Assembly (NCBI GenBank): GCA_964642175.1
Contig: CAZXOK010000001.1
Span: 62,001 to 126,000, forward strand
Reading direction: 5' to 3'
From: JANQGG01 sp964642175
Lineage (GTDB): Bacteria > Bacteroidota > Chlorobiia > Chlorobiales > Chloroherpetonaceae
DNA length: 64,000 bases
In this document: piece after piece, positions 36,970 through 46,324 of the stretch
Position numbering within the stretch: position 1 is the first letter of the stretch
How the letters are laid out: each line of letters opens with the position of its first letter
Made by a program: the position numbers and the translations under genes
Notes under the pieces: model-generated
The model's input: the letters and a program-made list of their open reading frames with translations, nothing else
Told to the model about the DNA's origin: nothing
The model's database searches: none

Positions 36970-39900
36970 TTAAAATAGTCCGGCAAGCGGCCAGGTGGTG
37001 TGTTCGAGAATAAAGTCGAAATCAAACAGCAAGCCAAAATGGTACATCCACCGACCGCCATAGGTCACAAAATCTTTGCCGTCGCTGGTAAAGAAATCGT
37101 CGTTGAGTGGTTGGCGAAACTCATCCAGCCCGTAGGTGGCGCTGAAAAACAAGCGGGTCGGGAACACATAATACGACGGCGATTCCAGCCGCAGCTCCAC
37201 CCCGACATCTTTGCGCCAATCGCTGAGCCGGGGAGCACTTTGGTTACCCGGCCAGGCTGTGCCGATATCGGCAAAGACCGACATGTAAAGTTTATCGAAA
37301 TAAAACTGTAAGACCTGCGTGTTGATGTTTTCTAACAATGGAAAGCGGTAGGCAGCATGCAGGAACATGGCTTTATCCCCGCCGATGGCGTAATACTCGT
37401 AACCGCGCATGCCCAGGAGGCCGGAAATGAAATTGTAAAAGAAGAAGTCGGTGTTTTTGCCAACCAGGTTCAGGGCCGAGTAGGAACGCAGTGTAAAGGT
37501 GTGTTTCCAGCCAGGCAACGGCACGTGAAAATTAAGATCAGCCGTCAGCCTTGGGATATTAAAGTTTTCATAGACGGGTTTAATGGAGCCTTGGTCGGTA
37601 AGCTCAACATCGCGTTGAAGCTTGTTGGATTCCCAATCCAGGCGAGTGAGCGCGTAAAGTCCCACCGGGTTGATCTCGCGATCGGCATTGCGTGCTTTCA
37701 TGGAAAGGATCCATTGGAAGGAAAAGGCGCGCCCGATGAAATAGTCGTCGGAGCTGGCACTGAGCGTGGTATTGAGGGGCTCCCAGAAAAACGCCCCGAT
37801 CTTGGAAGTGTACAAACTCAGCGATCCGGTCAGCTTGAACTTACTGGCGTTAAAGAGCCAATAATTAACCGGCACGCGAAAGCCCAGGGAGAGATCAAAC
37901 TGCGAAAGCGAATAAAACACATTGGCCGAAGCGCTATCGATGCCAACCTTGAACGTGGCCGCATTTTCGGCATTGCGGGTTTGGTGATAGACATCCAGGG
38001 TGAATTTGGGTAGCATGGCCGAGGGCAGAAAATTGCGGTCGTTGTACTCAAACGAGACATAAGCATCGCGCTCGAGCTCGAACAAACCGGCTATGCCCGA
38101 GGAGCCGCCATCCACGCCTGAGCCGGGCGCTATGGCCAGCGAGCCGCCAAATCCCAACTGACCCAGGACATCCTGCGAATACATGGCCGCGCCAAACTTA
38201 GCCGAACGCCACATGTCTTTTAGCACGCTGCCTTTGGACCTGGCATAGGTATCAAACCGCACGATCGGGAAAAACATTGGCGAAGAATAAATCTTCTCGT
38301 ACTCTTTTTCAGGGTAAGGAGTGATATGGGTATGATCGTAACGAATCAATGAATCGTAGCGGGTTTCAAATACAGTGGGCTTAGGTAGTTCCTGGCTTAA
38401 AGCCAACTGCTCTGATTTTTTACTGCTAACCGGAAACGGTCGTTTGGGATTGCGTGCTTTGTAGGATTTTATATCGGGGGGTAATGGCCGGGCTGCAGGC
38501 AACATAGCCATCTGGTAGCCCGAAGCAGTAAATGTGGCGTAGCAGAGGTTGCCGTTTATATCGATAGCCGGCATAAAGGCCCCGCCAATCACATTGGTCA
38601 TCTGTTCCAACTGCTTGCTGGCAAGGTTCAGTCGGTAGATGTTGAACACACCCGTACGGTTGCTTGAAAAATAGAGATACATGCCATCGGGGCTAGGGCA
38701 GGGATCGCGCTCATCGAGGTTTGGTGCACTAGCCACGAGAGGCAATACATCCTGCACGGGCGAGATGGTTTGGGTTTGGAGGCTATAGCTCATGAGCCGT
38801 CGCTGGTTGTTGATGCCCATAGCAAAGTAAATGGTTTGCCCGTCCATTGAGAATACCGGGGTGAGTACCTGGCGGCCATCCTTAAATGCCGTGATTGTTT
38901 TTACAGAGGCGTACATGCCGGTTTCGGGCAAGTCCCCAATTACAAGGTTGTTGGTGCCATCTTTCTGGGTTACAGCCACAAAATGCTTACCATCCGGTGA
39001 GAAAGCCGGTGTTTCCAGGCGCTTTTGAATACTTAGTCTTCGCTCTTCTTCCAGTGCCAGGTCGTACAAAAACAGGTCGTTGTATTTTTGAACCTCAAAC
39101 GAGGTGCCGGTGTATTTGGCGTACAGGAGTTGCTTGCTATCGGGTGATACACTGAATCTCCGGTTTACCCCGCCCCGTATCACTTCACCAGCCTGGTGGA
39201 ATGATTTTCCGCATATCCGGCAAGCGCCAAAGTGAGATTCGGTCTTATGAAAGGTAGTGAGTGATTGGCCTGTTTCTTTAAAGTGACCCTCATGCAAAAG
39301 CGAGTCTTTGTCTACATACCGCCGAATGATGCTGTGTCCGCCATAGTCGGCGCCAAGGTTGGAGATATAAAACAAGGATTTGCCATCGGGAGAAAATACC
39401 GGATTGGTATTGGCGTAGCCGCGTTTTTCTATTACATGACCGGTTACCGGGTTTTCCAAAACACCCTTCAGGCGCTTGTGGTAATCTTGTTCCAGATACG
39501 TTTTCCAGTTTTGATAAATAGTCTCGGCCGTCTGGTTATAGGTGGTGCTGATAGCGCTATTGCCGTTAAACAAGAGCGGGTTGGAAAAGGCTTTGCAGAG
39601 GGTATCGAGTTTTTGCTCGCCGTAAGTTTCGGCCAGGTAATGTGTTAAAGCATACCCCGCGTTATAGACATACTCAAATTGCAGGCTGTTTTTGGAGCCG
39701 TAATTGGAAAGGGCATCCAGGTCCATTAAGGCGTTTTCTTGGATCTGTACCCGCAGGAGCATATCGCGATGGGTATCCCAGGTGTCGTAGCCCAGCTGCG
39801 GGCGCTGGTACTGTGCCAAGCCTTCGGCCAGCCAAAAGGGGAATTGAATGCCGGAAAACGGGTAAGAGATAAGCACATTGGGAAAACCGTAAAGCACATC

Positions 39901-40392
39901 GGGACGGCGCACCTGTTCATAACTGAATAGTTGCAGATAGGCGGCAGGGATGCCGGAACCGAATTTCTTGGCGGCCGAAAGCGTAACTATATGGGTGTAT
40001 TCGTGGGTGATGACATTTCGCAACCAGTTGTGCTGCCCCCTTAAGGAAAATTCCAGAGCCGGTGCCCAGATCTCCAGTTTATTTTCAAAAAAATACGCCC
40101 CGCCATTAGAGTAATCGTCGGTGTCTTTAATAACGATATTCACAATGCCCGGATCATGCCTGTAAAGGCTGGTGATGGGTTCATAAACCTGTTCTGCGAT
40201 GGTGGCGGCAATTTTGGCTGTGCGTTCAGCGGCTTCGTGGTAAGAAACCGTAAAATGCGGGGTGGTAATGGTTTTCCAGGACAGTTCCGGATGGCTGTAT
40301 GCTTCCGGCCGGGATTGGGCATTGGTTTGGAAAGCGAAAAAGATCATCCAGATAAATAACAGATGAGGCATTTTCCGGAAAAAAAAGCGCAT
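36970..40392 (-). CDS. exported peptidase-MA-like / TolB-type propeller / outer-membrane barrel protein
   Basis: 1140 residues from the ATG at 40392, which starts right at a signal peptide (RKMPHLLFIWMIFFAFQTNAQ). Residues ~30-290 form a gluzincin-like domain with zinc-site H130EYTH134 and a downstream WLAEGLAQY (E190) as probable third ligand. Residues ~320-680 contain repeats of PD40/TolB type (NPVFSPDGKSLFYIS, SVSPDSKQLLYAKY, PSPDGMYLYFSSNRTG). The C-terminal ~400 residues read as alternating beta-strands like a surface-antigen barrel. A CxxC (ACRICGKSF) sits between the first and second blades. The reading frame could be extended to 40488, but the extension lacks any signal-peptide logic. 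Confidence 0.8.
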   Translation of the reverse strand: MRFFFRKMPHLLFIWMIFFAFQTNAQSRPEAYSHPELSWKTITTPHFTVSYHEAAERTAKIAATIAEQVYEPITSLYRHDPGIVNIVIKDTDDYSNGGAYFFENKLEIWAPALEFSLRGQHNWLRNVITHEYTHIVTLSAAKKFGSGIPAAYLQLFSYEQVRRPDVLYGFPNVLISYPFSGIQFPFWLAEGLAQYQRPQLGYDTWDTHRDMLLRVQIQENALMDLDALSNYGSKNSLQFEYVYNAGYALTHYLAETYGEQKLDTLCKAFSNPLLFNGNSAISTTYNQTAETIYQNWKTYLEQDYHKRLKGVLENPVTGHVIEKRGYANTNPVFSPDGKSLFYISNLGADYGGHSIIRRYVDKDSLLHEGHFKETGQSLTTFHKTESHFGACRICGKSFHQAGEVIRGGVNRRFSVSPDSKQLLYAKYTGTSFEVQKYNDLFLYDLALEEERRLSIQKRLETPAFSPDGKHFVAVTQKDGTNNLVIGDLPETGMYASVKTITAFKDGRQVLTPVFSMDGQTIYFAMGINNQRRLMSYSLQTQTISPVQDVLPLVASAPNLDERDPCPSPDGMYLYFSSNRTGVFNIYRLNLASKQLEQMTNVIGGAFMPAIDINGNLCYATFTASGYQMAMLPAARPLPPDIKSYKARNPKRPFPVSSKKSEQLALSQELPKPTVFETRYDSLIRYDHTHITPYPEKEYEKIYSSPMFFPIVRFDTYARSKGSVLKDMWRSAKFGAAMYSQDVLGQLGFGGSLAIAPGSGVDGGSSGIAGLFELERDAYVSFEYNDRNFLPSAMLPKFTLDVYHQTRNAENAATFKVGIDSASANVFYSLSQFDLSLGFRVPVNYWLFNASKFKLTGSLSLYTSKIGAFFWEPLNTTLSASSDDYFIGRAFSFQWILSMKARNADREINPVGLYALTRLDWESNKLQRDVELTDQGSIKPVYENFNIPRLTADLNFHVPLPGWKHTFTLRSYSALNLVGKNTDFFFYNFISGLLGMRGYEYYAIGGDKAMFLHAAYRFPLLENINTQVLQFYFDKLYMSVFADIGTAWPGNQSAPRLSDWRKDVGVELRLESPSYYVFPTRLFFSATYGLDEFRQPLNDDFFTSDGKDFVTYGGRWMYHFGLLFDFDFILEHTTWPLAGLF

Positions 40393-40505
40393 AGAACTGA
40401 ATTTACAATGAAAAATCAACTCGTTATTAAAGGTGAGAAAAAATAATGCCAACTGCAATGGTATGCAAGGGGACTGTTTTCTATCCAAAACATCTTGTTT
40501 CGGGC

Positions 40506-41099
40506 TCAGAGGTTCTGAATGTTATAAGTACATTCAATGCGTTCACCGGCCAGATGGGTTTCTAATTCCAGGCGAATATTGGCGCTGATCAGCTCACCTA
40601 AAAGCCGTTTAAACGTGCCAAAATAAAAATTGGCTACCACAGGTTCAGAGGGATAGGTTACAATCACTTTAATGTAACTTTTATCTCCAACATTGTAGGA
40701 AAATTCACCGCTTCCTACAAAGGTCCATGCATTTTTGCTGATGGCAAACAAGAGCATTTTCAGGCCCAGCTTATTGGGCAGGGGTTTAACAATGGTCTGG
40801 AAAAATCCGGGAATACGATTCTTAAGAAGATAAACCGCGGTACGCTCGCCCGAATCCTGTAGGATCTCGGCAGTCATCTCTTTACCCTGGTCGGTGAGCA
40901 ACGATTTGACAAACCAATGAAAATGGGTTTCGGTGGTCATATCCGAAGGCAACTCTGTATTGTACTGATCCAGGCCGGCATCTTGCAGGATCTTTGTTTT
41001 TACTTCCATGCCACAATGCTCGCGCAAGGATTCGGCGGTTTGAATAATAGAATTCGGCCCGATTTTCGATTCCGATAAGTTTTCTTTGACCTCAGACAT
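40506..41099 (-). CDS. bchJ: BchJ-like 4-vinyl-reductase-domain protein of bacteriochlorophyll synthesis
   Basis: 197 residues. The second half has the V4R/BchJ signature region: AEILQDSGERTAVYLLKNRIPGFFQTIVKPLP, then AISKNAWTFVGSGEFSY and ELISANIRLELETHLAGERIECTY. BchJ was named a vinyl reductase but is now thought to help carry or handle substrate for the 8-vinyl reduction step (BciA/BciB do the reduction). It is 24 bp downstream of the PucC-family gene on the same strand, a pairing that fits a pigment operon. No membrane segment. Confidence 0.85.
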   Translation of the reverse strand: MSEVKENLSESKIGPNSIIQTAESLREHCGMEVKTKILQDAGLDQYNTELPSDMTTETHFHWFVKSLLTDQGKEMTAEILQDSGERTAVYLLKNRIPGFFQTIVKPLPNKLGLKMLLFAISKNAWTFVGSGEFSYNVGDKSYIKVIVTYPSEPVVANFYFGTFKRLLGELISANIRLELETHLAGERIECTYNIQNL

Positions 41100-41123
41100 T
41101 TCCGTAATAGTTTTTATGAGCCT

Positions 41124-42434
41124 TTATGCGTCGCCGGTAACAGCAATCACATCCGACATGCTGGCTTTGGTTTCTTTAACGCCACCTACATCAATAGCTC
41201 TTAATATAAAAATTGATATGGTCAGCAACAGGCCTTCGGTGATAAACACGCTGCAATAACCAAGTAAAGGGTTGTTTAAAGCAAAGGCCACCATATCACG
41301 GCCAAATCCGCCCAGAAAATTACCCAAAGCTCGTGAAAGGGCATCGGCAACGCCCCAGGCTCCGATAAACACACCGGTTTGCCCGGCAGCTGTCATCCCA
41401 AGCATAATGGCCAGGTTGGTTGATGTGGCAATGCCGGTGCCCAGTCCCAATAAAATGATGCCCGGAATAAAAATTGATTGCATGGCAAGCAGCCCGCTAA
41501 AAGCAATGATGAATAACCCGCATGAAGCAATCACTGCTCCGATCATGGCACCGGTTTTATTTGTTACCCAGCGGTTTAGTACAAATCCATGTATTAAAAG
41601 TGAGGTAAGGGTACTGCCTCCCCAGATGGCGGTCAGTTCGGTTGTTTCTTTGATGCTCATACCAAAGGCTTTGGCGGCATAAGGCTCCAGTAAAACATCC
41701 TGTCCCAGAATGGAAGCCAGTAATATGATCAGGTAGATAAAGAATAAACGGATCTTAGGATTCTTAAATACGGCTTCGTACATGGCTTTGTGTGACGCGC
41801 GTTCTTCGGTCTCGCCATCCTCATCGGGTCTTTTGTGGGGTTGTTCAAGGCCAATCAATCCCAGCATAACCAACCCAACAGAGGCAAATCCAACATAATA
41901 GAAGACGGAATAAAGCTGTTCAATGGTGAATGGTTCCAGCGCCCTGCCAACTAAAATGGCTGTGATAATGATACTGGTGATCATCATAAACCACATAACT
42001 GAAATCACCCGGGAGCGGTCGCGGGCAGTAGACATGTCGCTGGCCAGCGAAAGATAGGACACGGCAGCAATATTATAGCCCAATCCCCATAATCCGAAAG
42101 TCAGAAAGCTTAGAATAGTACCCAGCCAAAAGTGTTCGGTCATTAAGTTGGCGGTATGCGGCGCAAAAATGCCGCCGGTTACACACAGCACCAATCCAAA
42201 TAGAATGAACGGGGTGCGTTTTAATCCAAAATATAAACGGCGATCTGAAAAACTGCCCACAAGCAACTGAAGGGGAGAGAGCAGGTATGGAAAAATAATC
42301 AGGGCGGCGACCAGACTGGCCAAAAACCCAAACTCATTGATCATCACACGATTCAACACACCGTTGATGGGCACAAACGTGATTGCCACACCAACATGGA
42401 TCAAGCCTAATCGGATGTTTTGGAAGATGCTCAT
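41124..42434 (-). CDS. PucC/Bch2-family major facilitator transporter
   Basis: 436 residues with about 12 membrane helices. The N-terminal half has the BCH2-family pattern: IRLGLIHVGVAITFVPINGVLNRVMINE, then SPLQLLVGSFSDRR and GLKRTPFILFG. The family includes PucC, LhaA and Bch2, which help assemble light-harvesting complexes or move (bacterio)chlorophylls. With bchJ directly downstream the pigment assignment is strong. The precise cargo is unknown; no light-harvesting genes are in the window. Confidence 0.88.
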   Translation of the reverse strand: MSIFQNIRLGLIHVGVAITFVPINGVLNRVMINEFGFLASLVAALIIFPYLLSPLQLLVGSFSDRRLYFGLKRTPFILFGLVLCVTGGIFAPHTANLMTEHFWLGTILSFLTFGLWGLGYNIAAVSYLSLASDMSTARDRSRVISVMWFMMITSIIITAILVGRALEPFTIEQLYSVFYYVGFASVGLVMLGLIGLEQPHKRPDEDGETEERASHKAMYEAVFKNPKIRLFFIYLIILLASILGQDVLLEPYAAKAFGMSIKETTELTAIWGGSTLTSLLIHGFVLNRWVTNKTGAMIGAVIASCGLFIIAFSGLLAMQSIFIPGIILLGLGTGIATSTNLAIMLGMTAAGQTGVFIGAWGVADALSRALGNFLGGFGRDMVAFALNNPLLGYCSVFITEGLLLTISIFILRAIDVGGVKETKASMSDVIAVTGDA

Positions 42435-42799
42435 ATCGTATCAGGTAATATTTTAAAGCCCAATGATAAGAAAAATGGATTAATTCACCATACCCTTATC
42501 TGTATATGTGTTAATTCCAGAGATTTTTTGTGTTCAGGGCAGACATTTATCTAACCGAATGGATAAGTATTTTCAAGAGGCTGAAAAGCAGGTTCTGAGC
42601 TGCTTGCGTATAAGATATCACGGATTCCAAGGTAGTGCATGCCTGAAGATGAAACATCCAGAATGCTTACATTTTGAGTTTGACTTATATGATAAAGACA
42701 TTAACTGTTTGGTTTTTCGTTTTAATGTTGAAGGTATTATCTTCCAGAACTAAAAATGCATCTAAAAAGAATTTGAAATAAAAAACCAGATCAACCAAT
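42435..42799. other. 365-bp intergenic region between divergent pucC-like and WD40 genes
   Basis: It should hold both promoters. A 64-codon plus-strand frame (ATG 42559 to 42753, MDKYFQEAEKQVLSCLRIRY...) is open and reads plausibly, but no ribosome site or recognisable family supports it, and the opposite strand is also open over part of it. Listed as an unresolved small frame. Confidence 0.4.
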
Positions 42800-43780
42800 A
42801 TGGCATCCCAAGGATTATTTTCTAAAGTCTTAAGCGGTTTAGGTTTAAAGAAAGAACCCAAAGCGCCGGTTATCCCTCCCATTCAAGAAGATGAAGCATT
42901 ACAGAAAACCCTGGCGCATTTCGATGCGGTTCGAGGCGTGGTGTTCAGCCCGGACGGTTCTCACCTGGCAACAGCCAGTTACGACGAGACAGTTAAAGTC
43001 TGGGATGTTGAGTCCGGCGAATTATTAAAAACCCTGGAAGGTCATAATCATTGGGTAGAATGCGTGGCTTATAGCACTGATGGAAAACTACTGGCCAGTG
43101 CCGGCAGAGATGTAACGGTTAAAATCTGGGATGCTGAAAGCGGTAAGTGCCTGCATACCCTAAAAGGTCATCGCGATGCAGCGCGTACATTATCATTCAG
43201 CCCGGATGGTAAATTGCTCGTAAGTGCCGGTGTGGATAGCATGATTAAAATCTGGGATGTAGCCAAGGGTGAGTGCATCAAAGATCTGAAAGGCCATCCA
43301 TTATATATCGAAACGGTTAATTTTAGTCCCGATGGCGCCTTTTTGATCACCGGAGGAGAAGACCCTCAGGTTAAAATCTGGGATACCACGAACTGGGAAC
43401 TTAAAAGAGCTTTAAAACCCCAGGGCGATTTCTGCTATTCGGCCAAGTTCAGCCCTGATATGAAAAAGATCGTGACTGGTGATAACCGCGAGTTAATAGA
43501 ACTGTGGGATGCAGATTCAGGTGAATGCACCCATGTGATGCGTGCTCATGAAGGTGCCGTGCGTTCTGTCGGTTTCAGCCCGGATGGCAAATATGTTTGC
43601 AGTGCAGGAGATGATGAACAGGTTAAGCTCTGGGATGCCGAAAACGGAAAACACATTCATACCTATAAAGGCCATAAAAAACCGGTGCATTCGGTAGCCT
43701 TTTCACCAAAAGGTAACATCATTGCCAGTGGTAGCCTTGATTTAAAGGTTAAACTCTGGTCTGTTGTTACTGAAGCATAA
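42800..43780 (+). CDS. seven-repeat WD40 protein
   Basis: 326 residues. After a ~35-residue basic/proline lead, seven WD40 repeats follow without interruption, each with FSPDG and (V/I)K(I/V/L)WD signatures (e.g. VFSPDGSHLATASYDETVKVWD, SLDLKVKLWSV). The fifth is the most divergent. This makes one complete beta-propeller, probably a cytosolic protein-interaction platform, since no signal peptide is present. It sits between the pucC-like gene and the bchE unit. A pigment-related role is only suggested by position. Confidence 0.9.
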   Translation: MASQGLFSKVLSGLGLKKEPKAPVIPPIQEDEALQKTLAHFDAVRGVVFSPDGSHLATASYDETVKVWDVESGELLKTLEGHNHWVECVAYSTDGKLLASAGRDVTVKIWDAESGKCLHTLKGHRDAARTLSFSPDGKLLVSAGVDSMIKIWDVAKGECIKDLKGHPLYIETVNFSPDGAFLITGGEDPQVKIWDTTNWELKRALKPQGDFCYSAKFSPDMKKIVTGDNRELIELWDADSGECTHVMRAHEGAVRSVGFSPDGKYVCSAGDDEQVKLWDAENGKHIHTYKGHKKPVHSVAFSPKGNIIASGSLDLKVKLWSVVTEA

Positions 43781-43947
43781 CATCAGTAAATATTAGGCCT
43801 TTTTAGCCGTTTTTTTATATAAACGCTACAATCGTTACTGATTAATAATAATTCTACAAGCCATTGCTTGGGAACTAACGTTTTTATAAATTATCCAACC
43901 TGACCTATCTTAGTCAACACGGTTTATAAGGTTATATAGATTTTTAC

Positions 43948-43974
43948 GATCATAACTTGCAGGACAAGTATGAT
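43948..43974. promoter_or_regulatory. near-perfect inverted repeat upstream of small gene 1
   Basis: GATCATAACTTG - CAGGA - CAAGTATGATC: two arms that match apart from one extra A in the left arm. It lies 27 bp before the ATG of the small membrane-protein gene that precedes bchE. It could be an operator or a hairpin in the 5' leader. Confidence 0.45.
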
Positions 43975-44000
43975 CTGATCCGAAAAAAACACAACAGTTT

Positions 44001-44393
44001 ATGACATCTCCTGGTGCAAAACAAATAACAAAAGGTATCTGGCGTTTGCTGGAAGTGTATTTGTTTTTTGTTGTATCTGTAATGGGTGGTGTGTGTTTTG
44101 GAAAAATTGCCCAAACCGGTAAATGCAAACTAAGCCCAAAATCGGAGATCCACCAGGTTGATCACTCAGCTTTGCAAAAAAGGACTCTGGAGTGCTTTGC
44201 TAAGCCGGATACACACGTAAGTAAATCTTCTGATTCAGACCTCTCAGATCACATTTCTCAAAAAACGTTTATTGGTTTTTGGCGTACTCTAAAACCTGAA
44301 CCTTTTTGTGTGTTTACAGCTCAGGAAGGTATGATTAAAACTCCCACCATTGCTTCTGGTAACTGCCAACAAAACTTTCCACTTATTATTTAA
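44001..44393 (+). CDS. small membrane protein, pigment-cluster family member 1
   Basis: 130 residues, unrecognised. Residues 1-13 are basic, then W14-R15-L-L-E-V-Y-L-F-F begins a single hydrophobic segment (about 16-34) ending FGK. A polar tail follows and the protein ends NFPLII. The WR.xEVY.FF...SV.G motif and the PLII ending are shared with the genes at 52662 and 63091. Codon choices for identical residues differ between copies, which supports a real protein. It precedes bchE by 180 bp on the same strand. It has fewer His residues than the other two copies. It could be a one-pass membrane factor, a leader ORF or a precursor peptide. Confidence 0.65.
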   Translation: MTSPGAKQITKGIWRLLEVYLFFVVSVMGGVCFGKIAQTGKCKLSPKSEIHQVDHSALQKRTLECFAKPDTHVSKSSDSDLSDHISQKTFIGFWRTLKPEPFCVFTAQEGMIKTPTIASGNCQQNFPLII

Positions 44394-44560
44394 CTAACGC
44401 TCTGTTAGTCTGTATATCTGCTCATTTAATGGGCTATTGCCTTTAATCTGAGCCAGTTAGTACAGCAACCACCTAAGCATAGACTTGTGTGGAAGGATTG
44501 AAACCTATAAAAACGAGTAAGAACATTTTTTTAATTATTTGAATACAAACTACTTTATCC

Positions 44561-44565
44561 GGAGG
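44561..44565 (+). promoter_or_regulatory. strong Shine-Dalgarno of bchE
   Basis: GGAGG lies 8 bp before the ATG at 44574 and fixes the bchE start. Confidence 0.75.
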
Positions 44566-44573
44566 AAATTGTT

Positions 44574-46226
44574 ATGAAGATTCTGATGATCCAGCCAAAT
44601 TACCACTCTGGCGGAGCTGAAATTGCTGGTAACTGGCCGGCTACCTGGGCGCCGTATATTGCTGGTTCTCTTAAGAAAGTCGGATTTGATAATATCCGCT
44701 TTCTGGATGCGATGGTCGATGAGTTATCTCATGAAGAAATTGAGGCTGTTTTAAGAAAAAACAAGCCAGATGTAGTCATGGTTGGAGCCATCACCCCTAT
44801 GATTTACAAAGCGCAGGAAACCCTTGAGGTGGCAAAGAAAGTCGATAAAGACATTATAACCATCCTGGGTGGTGTGCATGTAACCTTTATGTATTCGCAG
44901 GTACTGACCGAGGCACCATGGATTGATTATGTGGTACGGGGCGAAGGTGAGCAAATTGCTGTAAACCTGATGCAAGCCATTGAAGCCGGAACAATTAAAA
45001 AAGATCGCCACAACATCAATGGTATTGCCTTTATTGATGAAAGCACCGAAAAGATTGTCGCTACACCGGCTCAGCCTGTAATTGAAGACTTGGATGAGCT
45101 TTCTCCGGACTGGAGTCTACTGGAATGGGAAAAATATATTTATGTTCCGCTTAATACCCGCCTGGCTGTTCCAAACTTTGCCCGCGGATGTCCATTTACC
45201 TGCACATTCTGCTCTCAGTGGAAGTTCTGGCGCCGCTATCGTGCGCGCACGCCAAAACACTTTGTGGATGAAATTGAAACATTGGTGAAGGAACATAAAG
45301 TTGGCTTCTTTATTCTGGCCGATGAAGAACCTACCATTAACAAAAGTAAATTTATTGCACTTTGCCAGGAATTGATTGATCGCGACCTGAATGTTGGCTG
45401 GGGTATTAACACCCGCGTAACCGATATTCTGCGCGATGTAGATCTCTTACCATTCTACCGAAAAGCCGGTTTGGTGCATGTCTCTTTAGGCACAGAAGCT
45501 GCCAGCCAGTTGAACCTGAGTATTTTCCGTAAGGAAACCACTATTGAAGAAAATAAACTGGCTATTAAACTTCTTAAGGATAATGGTATTGTGGCCGAAG
45601 CACAGTTTGTGATGGGCTTGGATCACGAAACACCTGAAACCATTGAAGAGACTTACAAACTTTGCGCCGACTGGGATCCGGATATGGCTAACTGGACCAT
45701 TTACACACCATGGCCGTTTGCCGAGTTGTTTGAAGAGTTGGGCGATAAAGTTGAAGTCCGGGATTACTCCAAGTATAATTTTGTAACACCCATCATGAAG
45801 CCTCAGAACATGGAGCGCGAAGACGTGTTAAAAGGGGTGTTAAAATCTTACGGACGCTTCTACTCCAAGAAAGCCTTTACATATCCGTTTATCAAAGACC
45901 CATACAAGCGTAAATACATGTTGGGTTGCTTAAAGGCCTTTGCCAAAACCACTCTCAACAAGCGCTTCTACGATCTGGAACGCGCCCAGGTGAAAGGTTT
46001 GAGAACCGAGTTCGACTTAGGATTTGACGAAACCAAGATCCTCTCAAAAGAAGAGTTGGCAAATCTTAAGGAGGAACGTCCTGAATTAATGGCCGATACC
46101 AGTTTTGGTACCGAGGAACAAGGATACAGCCGTGAGCATAGCGAACACGACTTTATTGAACTTGGTCTGGATGAAGAAACCATCAAAGATCGCCAAAAAT
46201 CTCAGGATGAGCTGCGCAACTGTTAA
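44574..46226 (+). CDS. bchE: anaerobic Mg-protoporphyrin IX monomethyl ester oxidative cyclase
   Basis: 550 residues. BchE is a radical-SAM, cobalamin-dependent enzyme that closes ring E without O2, giving divinyl-protochlorophyllide. An N-terminal B12-binding-like domain (about 1-150, with YHSGGAEIAGNWPATWAPYIAG and ILGGVHVTF) precedes the radical-SAM cluster C206-x3-C210-x2-C213 (RGCPFTCTFC). BchE-like sequence then runs to the end, including SQWKFWRRYRARTPKHFVDEIE and an acidic tail. It implies anaerobic pigment synthesis. It is monocistronic with its own terminator at 46268. Its requirement for cobalamin (family knowledge) is relevant to the TonB system nearby. Confidence 0.93.
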   Translation: MKILMIQPNYHSGGAEIAGNWPATWAPYIAGSLKKVGFDNIRFLDAMVDELSHEEIEAVLRKNKPDVVMVGAITPMIYKAQETLEVAKKVDKDIITILGGVHVTFMYSQVLTEAPWIDYVVRGEGEQIAVNLMQAIEAGTIKKDRHNINGIAFIDESTEKIVATPAQPVIEDLDELSPDWSLLEWEKYIYVPLNTRLAVPNFARGCPFTCTFCSQWKFWRRYRARTPKHFVDEIETLVKEHKVGFFILADEEPTINKSKFIALCQELIDRDLNVGWGINTRVTDILRDVDLLPFYRKAGLVHVSLGTEAASQLNLSIFRKETTIEENKLAIKLLKDNGIVAEAQFVMGLDHETPETIEETYKLCADWDPDMANWTIYTPWPFAELFEELGDKVEVRDYSKYNFVTPIMKPQNMEREDVLKGVLKSYGRFYSKKAFTYPFIKDPYKRKYMLGCLKAFAKTTLNKRFYDLERAQVKGLRTEFDLGFDETKILSKEELANLKEERPELMADTSFGTEEQGYSREHSEHDFIELGLDEETIKDRQKSQDELRNC

Positions 46227-46267
46227 TTGATTTGTTTCTGTTCATTGTTTCTTTGGTTGAAAAAACG

Positions 46268-46299
46268 AAGCCGCTTTATAGCGGCTTTGTTTTTTTTTA
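46268..46299. terminator. bidirectional intrinsic terminator between bchE and ferritin-like gene
   Basis: AAGCCGC-TTTATA-GCGGCTT followed by TGTTTTTTTTTT on the plus strand; A-rich sequence upstream gives a T-run on the minus strand too. It serves bchE and probably the convergent ferritin-like gene. Confidence 0.88.
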
Positions 46300-46324
46300 T
46301 CATTTTTGTGCTTGAAGAAGTCTA

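Noticed and set aside
43168..43350. Minus-strand open frames inside the WD40, treS, bchH and TonB genes
   Set aside because: They are opposite-strand shadows of well-supported genes with no start signals or homology-like content.
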